From positions 1 through 57,755 of the forward strand of contig NZ_SEMB01000020.1 in NCBI RefSeq assembly GCF_004153225.1: a DNA stretch of 57,755 nucleotides, written 5' to 3'. This DNA comes from Sporolactobacillus sp. THM7-7 (GTDB lineage Bacteria > Bacillota > Bacilli > Bacillales > Sporolactobacillaceae). This document shows, one piece after another, positions 40,768 through 48,006 of this stretch. The notes under the pieces were generated by a model. It ran no database searches. It had not been told where the DNA came from and saw nothing but the letters and a program-made list of their open reading frames with translations. Each line of letters starts with the position of its first letter. Positions within the stretch are counted from its first letter, which is position 1. A program made the translations under genes and the position numbers.

Positions 40768-42291
40768 ATGGAACAGACGCGTTTTATTGAAAATAAGCAA
40801 ACGAAAAGTTTCGTTGTCGCCGGGATGATGCTCGGGATGTTTATTGCGGCGATGGATCAGACAGTGGTCTCTACGGCGATCGGAACTATTGTCTCTGATT
40901 TAGGGGGGCTGGACCAATTCATCTGGGTCACTTCTGCCTACCTGGTTGCCGAAATGGCCGGGATGCCGATTTTCGGGAAACTGTCCGATATGTACGGTCG
41001 GAAAAGATTTTTCATTTTTGGTCTGAGTATGTTTCTATTCGGATCGATTCTCTGCGGGACCGCCGAGTCGATCACTCAGCTAAGCCTATACCGAGCATTG
41101 CAGGGGATTGGGGGCGGCTCGCTGATGCCGATTGCCTTTGCCATTGTCTTTGATATTTTCCCGCCGGAAGATCGCGGAAAGATGAGCGGGTTGTTCGGCG
41201 CCGTGTTCGGCCTCTCCAGCGTCCTTGGGCCGCTGCTCGGTGCGTTTATCACCGACCATTTCAGCTGGCACTGGATTTTCTATATTAATGTCCCTCTCGG
41301 ATTGGTTGCGGTTATACTTATTATCTTTTTTTACAAAGAATCTGGGGTGCATAAGAGACAAATCATCGACTGGAGCGGTGCGGCGACACTTGTCCTGTCG
41401 ATCGTTTGCCTGATGTTCGCCATTGAATTGGGTGGTAAAAGCTATGCGTGGACCTCTCCTGTGATTCTCGGCCTGTTCGCTGGTTTTGTCCTCTTTTTCA
41501 CACTTTTTCTCGCAGCAGAAACCCGAGCGTCGGATCCGATCATTTCGTTCAGGATGTTTCAAAAGCGGCTGTTTGCCTCGAGCAATCTTATCGGATTGAT
41601 TTACGGCATTCCCTTTATGGTAGCCGTTGTCTTTATGCCCGTTTTCATTCAGGGCGTTTTTGGCGGTACGGCGACAAATGCCGGTCTGATGCTCATTCCG
41701 ATGATGGTCGGTGTCACACTGGCTAGTATGGTCGCGGGGCTGCTGGCCCAGTTTATGAGTTATCGTAGTATCATGCTGATTCATGGAACGATCCTGGCTG
41801 CGGGTCTGCTTCTGGCCGGGATCATGACTGCCGAAACGCCGTTTTCATTCGTTATCATTTATATGGTGATCATCGGGTTCGGGGTGGGGGCTTCGTTCTC
41901 TGTACTCGGTATGGCCGTCATTCATGAATTTAAGCCGGAACAGTATGGCACAGTCAATGCGACGCTGTCCTTTCTGCGGGAGCTGGGGATGACGGTTGGC
42001 ATCACTATTTTCGGTTCCATCCAGAGTCATTTGATGACGGCAAAACTGAAGGAGGCTTTTAGCGAAGCGGTTCAGAACGGATTCGCCGGCCATCTCCCCG
42101 ATGCGAGAGCGGCCCTGTCTCCGGAGACAAGACAGCATATTCCGGAGGCTGTGCTCGGAAAAATGACCGACGCTATTTCTGCATCGATCACACAGACTCT
42201 GCTCTGGGCGCTGATTCCGGCTGGCCTGGCCCTTCTTTTCATGTTCTTTATGCCCGGCTATCGACTGCAGACAGGGAAAAAGCGGGATTAA
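40768..42291 (+). CDS. DHA2-family multidrug efflux transporter (14 helices)
   Basis: A 507-residue MFS exporter of the EmrB/QacA group. It shows LGMFIAAMDQTVVSTAIGTIV (motif D1), GKLSDMYGRKRFFIFGL, RALQGIGGGSLMPIAFAIVFDIFPPEDRGKMSGLFGAVFGLSSVLGPLLGAFIT (motif C), and an extended C-terminal half giving about 14 membrane segments. ATG 40768 has AAAAGGAG upstream. As third gene of the PadR operon it is probably the effector that removes the inducing compound. Drug range cannot be told from the sequence. Confidence 0.9.
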   Translation: MEQTRFIENKQTKSFVVAGMMLGMFIAAMDQTVVSTAIGTIVSDLGGLDQFIWVTSAYLVAEMAGMPIFGKLSDMYGRKRFFIFGLSMFLFGSILCGTAESITQLSLYRALQGIGGGSLMPIAFAIVFDIFPPEDRGKMSGLFGAVFGLSSVLGPLLGAFITDHFSWHWIFYINVPLGLVAVILIIFFYKESGVHKRQIIDWSGAATLVLSIVCLMFAIELGGKSYAWTSPVILGLFAGFVLFFTLFLAAETRASDPIISFRMFQKRLFASSNLIGLIYGIPFMVAVVFMPVFIQGVFGGTATNAGLMLIPMMVGVTLASMVAGLLAQFMSYRSIMLIHGTILAAGLLLAGIMTAETPFSFVIIYMVIIGFGVGASFSVLGMAVIHEFKPEQYGTVNATLSFLRELGMTVGITIFGSIQSHLMTAKLKEAFSEAVQNGFAGHLPDARAALSPETRQHIPEAVLGKMTDAISASITQTLLWALIPAGLALLFMFFMPGYRLQTGKKRD

Positions 42292-42425
42292 GCAATAAGC
42301 AAAAGGGCTGAAAAACCGTATCGGCTGCCATCATATCGCTGAATCGCCCGTGCTGTCGGCCTCTATTTAAGAAGTTCTCAGTTTTTTGTATAATAAAATC
42401 ATCTACTGTTCTGGAGGTGACAACC

Positions 42426-42458
42426 ATGCATTGCTCGCAGTGCATGGGGACTATTTGA
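42426..42458 (+). CDS. Ten-codon uORF overlapping the CorC-family start
   Basis: ATG 42426 has the strongest ribosome site in the area (GGAGGTGA) six bases upstream and encodes MHCSQCMGTI. Its TGA (42456-42458) overlaps the TTG start of the membrane protein by two bases. The short peptide with two Cys separated by SQ could be a regulatory leader or only a means of translational coupling. Confidence 0.55.
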   Translation: MHCSQCMGTI

Positions 42459-43765
42459 ACGATATCGTTGGGCTATTGCTCGTTGTACTGCTCATTTTAT
42501 TAACGGCATTTTTTGTTGCCGCCGAGTTCGCAATTGTGAAAATCCGTTCCACACGATTGGACGAATTGATTGATCAAGGAAATAAACGGGCTTTAGCATC
42601 AAAAAAAATAGTGAACGACCTGAATGCCTATCTTTCCACGACGCAGTTAGGGATCACAGTAACCGCGCTTATTTTAGGATGGATCGGCGAGCCGGCCGTG
42701 GCCCATCTCTTTCACCCGGTGTTCAGCTGGATGGGGCTTAATGATACTATGATCACAACACTATCAACGATTATCGGGTTCCTTATTGTGACGATAATCA
42801 GTGTTGTCCTCGGCGAACTGGCACCGAAAGCTATCGCCATTCAAAAGGCGGAACAAATTACCTTGGCACTCGCTTATCCCCTGATGTGGGTTCACTTGTT
42901 GTTTTTTCCATTAATATGGCTGCTTAACACCCTTTCTAACGGTATCATTCGTCTTTTTGGGTTAAAACCGAATGCAGACCATGATCAGGCACTGACAGAA
43001 GGGGAACTTCGGATGACGATATCGAATAGTTTTAAAAGCGGAGAGATTTCTCAGGGCGAACTGCGCTACATGAATCGTATTTTTGATTTCGACGAACGAA
43101 TGGCTAGGGAAATTATGGTGCCGCGAACCGAAATGGTCTGCGTCTATAAGGAAGAGCCATTTGACAAGTCCCTCCAAGTCCTTCATAACGAAAAGTTTAC
43201 GCGTTTTCCCGTTGTCGAGGAAGATAAAGATCATGTGGTCGGAATGATTAATATTAAAGATATTTTTACCGATATTTTAGAAAAAGAGATTCATTCTCTG
43301 GACGACTATATTCGTCCGATTCTCTCCGTGTTGGAAACGACACCGATTAGGACGCTGCTGGAAAAAATGCAGAAAGAAAGTATTCACATGGCGGTTCTGA
43401 TCGATGAATACGGCGGGACTTCGGGTCTTGTCACGGTGGAGGATATCGTTGAGGAAATTGTCGGCGAAATCCGTGATGAGTTTGACGAGGGAGAAGAACC
43501 GATGATCAAACGGATTGACGCGGATCAGGCCATCGTTAATGGTAAAGTGCTGATTTCTCAAATCAATCGGCTGTTTCAGATTGATATTAAGGAAGAAGAT
43601 CTGGATACGATCGGGGGCTGGATCTTTGCCGAAACGCCAAACGTGAAAGCCGGATCAACCATCCGCTACGGTGGGGTTACGTTTACGGTAGCCAAGATGG
43701 ATGACCACCAGATCAAAAAAATTGTTGTGAAAAAAACAGGGGAGCTTAAAGAAAAGAGCCAGTAG
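42455..43765 (+). CDS. CorC/HlyC (CNNM)-family membrane protein with CBS pair
   Basis: The 436-residue protein has an N-terminal DUF21 membrane domain (VVLLILLTAFFVAAEFAIVKIRSTRLDELIDQGN, four helices to about residue 170). Two CBS domains follow (MVPRTEMVCVYKEEPFDKSLQVL to VDDYIRP region) and a C-terminal CorC_HlyC domain (IVEEIVGEIRDEFDEGEEP, DTIGGWIFAETPNVKAG). Relatives export Mg2+ (MpfA/YhdP) or Co2+. The likely start is TTG 42455 by homology (LNDIVGLLLVV); the frame's upstream extension runs into the promoter. The overlapped uORF suggests translational coupling. A TATAAT box lies at 42389-42394. Confidence 0.88.
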   Translation: MNDIVGLLLVVLLILLTAFFVAAEFAIVKIRSTRLDELIDQGNKRALASKKIVNDLNAYLSTTQLGITVTALILGWIGEPAVAHLFHPVFSWMGLNDTMITTLSTIIGFLIVTIISVVLGELAPKAIAIQKAEQITLALAYPLMWVHLLFFPLIWLLNTLSNGIIRLFGLKPNADHDQALTEGELRMTISNSFKSGEISQGELRYMNRIFDFDERMAREIMVPRTEMVCVYKEEPFDKSLQVLHNEKFTRFPVVEEDKDHVVGMINIKDIFTDILEKEIHSLDDYIRPILSVLETTPIRTLLEKMQKESIHMAVLIDEYGGTSGLVTVEDIVEEIVGEIRDEFDEGEEPMIKRIDADQAIVNGKVLISQINRLFQIDIKEEDLDTIGGWIFAETPNVKAGSTIRYGGVTFTVAKMDDHQIKKIVVKKTGELKEKSQ

Positions 43766-43886
43766 GACTCGAACAGTGGCCTAATGAGGCATTGAAAATG
43801 GTTAGTGCGAATAAAATATTGTATAATAAGGTTGCAATTGGTGCCGTGTGACATCCATTCGATTAATTAAGGGAGAGATTGTATTC

Positions 43887-45236
43887 GTGAACAGTTCTGC
43901 GGATGACCCTGGGAGTCCGGTCTTGTTTCAGTTTGCATTAATTGGTGTATTGACGTTGTTAAATGCATTTTTTGCGGCTGCTGAGATGGCTCTTGTGTCA
44001 CTTAATAAGAAGCGCGTGGCTCATCAAGCAGATCAAGGCGATAAAAAAGCGATACGCCTCAATAAGCTGATTGCTGATCCGGGAAAATTTCTTGCCACGA
44101 TTCAGGTAGGGATCACGTTTGCTAATTTCTTCTCCAGCGCATCGGCTGCAACGGGTTTGGTCAATCATGTTGCGGGACTGATGGGGCACATTCCATACGC
44201 CGCTGAAATAGCGGTTATTGTGATTACTCTTCTTCTTTCCTACGTTACCCTTGTTTTTGGCGAGTTATTTCCAAAAAGACTGGCACTCCAGAATGCTGAA
44301 AAAATGGCCAGATTTTCTGTAACTCCCATTCTTTTTATAAGCCGGGTTGCGATGCCTTTTGTTAAACTGTTGTCTTTTTCTACGAACGTGTTAGCTAAAA
44401 TCGTCCGTCTCGGAAGTCCTGAAGAGACGGAAAAAGTAACTTCCCGTGAAGAAATCAAGCTTTTAGTCCAGTCCGGACGCGGCGATGGCTCTATCAGTGC
44501 CGATGAATACATCATGATTAAGGGCATCCTTGAGCTGAGGGACAGAATGGCTCGTGAGGTTATGACACCCCGGACCGATGCATTTGTCATCAGTATCGAT
44601 ACTTCGCCGGAGGAACTTGCCCGATTATTATTGAATGAAAAATATTCCCGCATTCCCGTCTATCAGACAGACAGGGACAATATCGTAGGTATACTGAATA
44701 TAAAAGACTACTATAAAGCGGCACACGACGTTGGATTTGACCAGGTCACCCTGCCCTCTCTATTACGTGAACCCTATTTTGTTCCAGAAACGAAAGCTGT
44801 CGATGATTTGTTTCAAGAATTACAGACAACCCATCATCATCTGGCGGTTTTAATTGACGAATACGGCGGATTTGCCGGTATTGTGACGATGGAAGACCTC
44901 CTCGAAGAAATCGTTGGGGAAATTGATGATGAATTCGATAAAAAGGAAAGGGAACTGACCCGCATTGATGAACGGACGTATCTGGCAAATGGGGGCTTGG
45001 AAATCGACACGTTCAATGACTATTTTAGAACGAATATTGACATACGGGATTTTGACACGATTGCCGGATTTATCCTGAGCCAAATCGGTTTGATTCCCGA
45101 AGATCATAAACAAGCAATAGTCAAATACGAAAATATTTTGTTCACAGTGGAATCGGTAAAGAATAATCGGCTGGAAAAAATCCGTATAGAAGTCAAACAA
45201 CCACTGAGCAAGGCGACTCAAGAGGTTACAGCATAA
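43887..45236 (+). CDS. CorC/HlyC (CNNM)-family membrane protein with CBS pair (second paralogue)
   Basis: A 449-residue paralogue of the previous gene with the same domain order: DUF21 (FALIGVLTLLNAFFAAAEMALVSLNKKRVAHQADQGDKKA), CBS pair (MTPRTDAFVISIDTSPEELARLL ... SRIPVYQTDRDNIVGILNIKDYY) and CorC_HlyC domain (DLLEEIVGEIDDEFDKKERE). Identity is limited, so the duplication is old. GTG 43887 has GGGAGAG nine bases upstream; its own promoter is suggested by TATAAT at 43822-43827. The two may divide metal export or respond to different cations. Confidence 0.87.
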   Translation: MNSSADDPGSPVLFQFALIGVLTLLNAFFAAAEMALVSLNKKRVAHQADQGDKKAIRLNKLIADPGKFLATIQVGITFANFFSSASAATGLVNHVAGLMGHIPYAAEIAVIVITLLLSYVTLVFGELFPKRLALQNAEKMARFSVTPILFISRVAMPFVKLLSFSTNVLAKIVRLGSPEETEKVTSREEIKLLVQSGRGDGSISADEYIMIKGILELRDRMAREVMTPRTDAFVISIDTSPEELARLLLNEKYSRIPVYQTDRDNIVGILNIKDYYKAAHDVGFDQVTLPSLLREPYFVPETKAVDDLFQELQTTHHHLAVLIDEYGGFAGIVTMEDLLEEIVGEIDDEFDKKERELTRIDERTYLANGGLEIDTFNDYFRTNIDIRDFDTIAGFILSQIGLIPEDHKQAIVKYENILFTVESVKNNRLEKIRIEVKQPLSKATQEVTA

Positions 45237-45270
45237 TATAAAGGATTAAATAGCGTTCATTATGCCAGAC

Positions 45271-45296
45271 GGGAGAGTTTGATTCTCCCTTTTTTA
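45271..45296 (+). terminator. Terminator of the CorC-type genes
   Basis: GGGAGA (45271-45276) and TCTCCC (45284-45289) form a tight hairpin followed by six T residues. Confidence 0.9.
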
Positions 45297-45337
45297 TACT
45301 GTGAAGAATGTATAAAAATTCAGCGGGACATGTATCA

Positions 45338-45371
45338 GAAAAACGAAGCCTCAGCTGGTGCCAGGACTTCG
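45338..45371 (-). terminator. Terminator of the ZIP gene
   Basis: On the minus strand CGAAG (complement of 45367-45371) pairs with CTTCG, enclosing CTGG/CCAG, and is followed by five T residues. Confidence 0.7.
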
Positions 45372-45416
45372 CTTCGCCAATTTTTTTTAATACGTTAAGA
45401 GAGCATAAAATCCTTA

Positions 45417-46229
45417 TCATCCAAGTGCCACATCCAGTACCATCATCACAGAAAATCCGATCATGGTTGCTGCAGTGGCCAGGTCGGTCGAGCCTTCAAG
45501 CTGCGATTCCGGAATGAGTTCCTCAATGATGACAAAGATCATGGCTCCCGCAGCAAATGCGAGTGCGTAAGGCAAAACAGGGGACACATAGACGACAAGG
45601 AGCGCGCCGATGACGGCGAAAATCGGTTCCACGACAGCGGATAATTGTCCGTACCAGAAACTTTTTCCGCGTGACAGCCCTTCGCCGCGCAATGGAATGG
45701 ATACAGCCGCCCCTTCCGGGAAGTTCTGAATACCGATACCGAACGCAAGCACCAGCGCGGTAATCAATGTTTCCGTATTTCCCATGAGGACGGCGCCAAA
45801 AGCGACACCGACAGCCGCCCCTTCCGGAATATTGTGAATCGTAATCGAGAGAACAAGCAAAATAATTTTTCGCAGTTTTGTTTTCGGCCCTTCTTTTTCG
45901 GCGACGGGAAAGCCGAAATGCAGATGAGGAATGATTCGATCCACGAGACGCAGGAATACGCCGCCCATTAAAAACCCAACGAGAGCGGGAATGAAAGAGA
46001 ATACACCCATTCCGGCACTTTGCTCAATAGCCGGAGCGAGCAGCGACCAGAAGCTCGCTGCCAGCATAACGCCTGCAGCAAAGCCTAACATCACATTAGC
46101 CATCTTTTGGTTCAGATCATGAAAGAAAAAGACAAGCGATGCCCCCGCGGCCGTACATCCCCAGGTAAAAATTCCCGCTAAAAGGGCAAGTAGTACCGGA
46201 TCCAGTGTGACAAGATGGTTAAGCAGCAA
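45417..46229 (-). CDS. ZIP-family metal transporter (ZupT/GufA-like)
   Basis: A 270-residue membrane protein with eight predicted helices. The two metal-binding helices carry TIHNIPEGAAVGVAFG and GIQNFPEGAAVSIPLRGEG, the ZIP signatures. A short histidine stretch PHLHFGFP lies in the long loop. It would import Zn2+ or other divalent cations. TTG 46229 is chosen because AAAAGGGG lies nine bases upstream and homologues start LLNxxxTLDPVLLALLA; the ATG at 46265 precedes that site. It converges with the CorC-type genes, so the region is a metal-transport cluster. Confidence 0.88.
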   Translation of the reverse strand: MLLNHLVTLDPVLLALLAGIFTWGCTAAGASLVFFFHDLNQKMANVMLGFAAGVMLAASFWSLLAPAIEQSAGMGVFSFIPALVGFLMGGVFLRLVDRIIPHLHFGFPVAEKEGPKTKLRKIILLVLSITIHNIPEGAAVGVAFGAVLMGNTETLITALVLAFGIGIQNFPEGAAVSIPLRGEGLSRGKSFWYGQLSAVVEPIFAVIGALLVVYVSPVLPYALAFAAGAMIFVIIEELIPESQLEGSTDLATAATMIGFSVMMVLDVALG

Positions 46230-46485
46230 AATCGGAAAACCCCTTTTTGTTATTGATTTTATCATATCGATTGCTTATTCTACCAGATTTTTTATAGCAC
46301 TGTACTTTTAGACACGAAACCCGCTTATGAAAATCAGATATCCTTTTCGACTGCCGATTTCTTTCTGATGCCCGGCTTTTGATCATATGAATGATCTCTC
46401 CTCGCTCATTTGAGAAAAAACGCTTCATCTGTTTGTCTGTTTGTAAAAGAAAGCCTTTAAAATGCCGATTTTATTTTCCCAATTT

Positions 46486-46590
46486 GTGCATTTATTGATT
46501 CTTTCGGAGTTACTGATGATTCTTCAGCACTTACTGATGATTTATCGTGAGTTACTGATGATTTATCGTGAGTTACTGATGATTTTAGAT
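46486..46590. repeat. Degenerate tandem array D, five units of exactly 21 nt
   Basis: GATTYWT recurs at 46497, 46518, 46539, 46560 and 46581. Three units share GAGTTACTGATGATT(TATCGT); the first is more degenerate. The minus strand is open and would read SSVTHDK heptads within a 60-codon frame, but it has no ribosome site, so I treat it as non-coding. It stands between the divergent ZIP and coiled-coil genes. Confidence 0.85.
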
Positions 46591-46751
46591 TAAAAAATGA
46601 GGAGATGTATGTCTGATTTATTTTTTCTATCTGGAACATTCATGATCAAGCGTTTCCGTCACAATAGGCCAGCATTTTGTATAATAAAATTATAGTCAAA
46701 TTTTTTAACCAATTTTACGACTAGATAATGGTAGGAAAGGGGGAAACGGGT

Positions 46752-47693
46752 ATGATCGATCAACTGAACCGGGAGCTTCAAAACGTAAAAGAACAGTTAA
46801 TGAGAAAAAAGAAATGGGAGAGACGCCTTGAGCGCAAGGAAGCGAGTCTGTCGCTGGAGAAAATTAAGATGATCCATTTAAAAAAGCGGATGGATAAGGA
46901 GCAGAAGGACGTTGATAAGCTCGATCGGCTAAGCGTCTCGAGCCTTATGTATTCATTGATCGGGCGCAAACCTGAAAAGATGGATAAGGAGAAGCGAGAA
47001 GCGATTGCGGCTCGATTTAAGTATCACGAATCCGCTAAAAAGGTGGCAGACCTGGAGCATGAGCTGGCGGAAATCCGGAGTAAGATGGAACATGTAGCGG
47101 GTGCTGAAAGAAAATATGAGGCGATATTAAAAAAGAAAGAACAGCTGATTCATGATCAGCATTCGCCGCTGAGCCGGGAATTGTATACTCTGGTCGAACG
47201 AGAGGCTCAATTAAATATCGGGATTAAAGAATATGAAGAAGCGATTGAAGCGGGTTATCGGGCAAGCACCGCTCTGGACGAAGCGATGAAGTCGTTAAAA
47301 AACGCCAAAAACGCGTCCGTCTCGGATATGTTTGGCGGCGGGATGATTGCAACGGCGATTAAGCATCAGCGAATTCAGGCGTCGCGCGACGAAATTCATG
47401 AAGCGCAGCGCGAACTGCGACGCTTTGCGGGAGAGTTGGCAGATATCCGCGAATTCACCGCGGAAAAACTTGAGGACCGTGGCTTTCTCACTTTCGCGGA
47501 TTATTTCTTCGATGGTTTCGTGGTCGACTGGTTTGTCCATAAAGAGATCCGGGCCTCCGAGCAGAAGACATCCGAAATTCTCCGACAGACAAATAAAATG
47601 TTGAAGCAGCTGACCAAACAGCTTTCGGATATGAAGAAAGAGCGTGATCAAACGGTTAGGCAGCGCATCGACCTGCTTGAAGGGATCGGCTGA
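46752..47693 (+). CDS. Coiled-coil protein of unknown function
   Basis: A 313-residue, highly charged protein with long heptad-rich coiled coils at both ends (LNRELQNVKEQLMRKKKWERRLERKEASLSLEKIKMIHLKKRMDKEQ and EIHEAQRELRRFAGELADIREF...SEILRQTNKMLKQLTKQLSDMKKERDQTVRQRIDLLEG). In between is a small hydrophobic-glycine spot (SDMFGGGMIATAIKHQRIQASRDE) and LTFADYFFDGFVVDWFVHKEI. I recognise no family. ATG 46752 has GGGGG nine bases upstream; a TATAAT-like box in TTTTGTATAATAAAAT lies near 46680. It could be a cytosolic scaffold. Array D precedes it. Confidence 0.75.
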   Translation: MIDQLNRELQNVKEQLMRKKKWERRLERKEASLSLEKIKMIHLKKRMDKEQKDVDKLDRLSVSSLMYSLIGRKPEKMDKEKREAIAARFKYHESAKKVADLEHELAEIRSKMEHVAGAERKYEAILKKKEQLIHDQHSPLSRELYTLVEREAQLNIGIKEYEEAIEAGYRASTALDEAMKSLKNAKNASVSDMFGGGMIATAIKHQRIQASRDEIHEAQRELRRFAGELADIREFTAEKLEDRGFLTFADYFFDGFVVDWFVHKEIRASEQKTSEILRQTNKMLKQLTKQLSDMKKERDQTVRQRIDLLEGIG

Positions 47694-47717
47694 AAAGATT
47701 GGTCCCGGACATACATA

Positions 47718-47751
47718 TTCGGGCCGCAAGACGTCTGTCCTGCGGCCCGAA
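47718..47751. terminator. Strong GC hairpin after the coiled-coil gene
   Basis: TTCGGGCCGCA and TGCGGCCCGAA (47718-47728, 47741-47751) form a perfect 11-bp stem. No T run follows, so it may be a weak terminator or an mRNA end block. The rest of 47694-48006 shows no gene. Confidence 0.5.
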
Positions 47752-48006
47752 AGCTTATTATACGAGGCTATTTGAAAAGTCCGGGGAAAATAGCTGCCGA
47801 ATCTCTTCGTCAGCTGGCTTTTATTATCCACGGATAAAAATTCAGAGGAAGATCGTATCAGTCAACCAGGACTTAGCCAGCGCCTGGGCTTGGCTATGCC
47901 AAGTTTCCTATATCTAGGTCCTCATTCCTTGGTTGTACATGCAGGCAGCCGAAGCTGCGCTTCCTCGCCTGCGTCTTTAGTCGGTTTGTCCTCCCCTTAG
48001 AATTTT

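Noticed and set aside
41086-41784. 232-codon minus-strand frame inside the DHA2 gene
   Set aside because: It is rich in Arg, Asn, His and Gln from the complement of hydrophobic codons, has no ribosome site, and lies fully within a convincing gene.
46457-46639. Minus-strand 60-codon protein with SSVTHDK repeats
   Set aside because: It derives from the 21-nt array, lacks a ribosome site, and similar arrays elsewhere contain stops in all frames.
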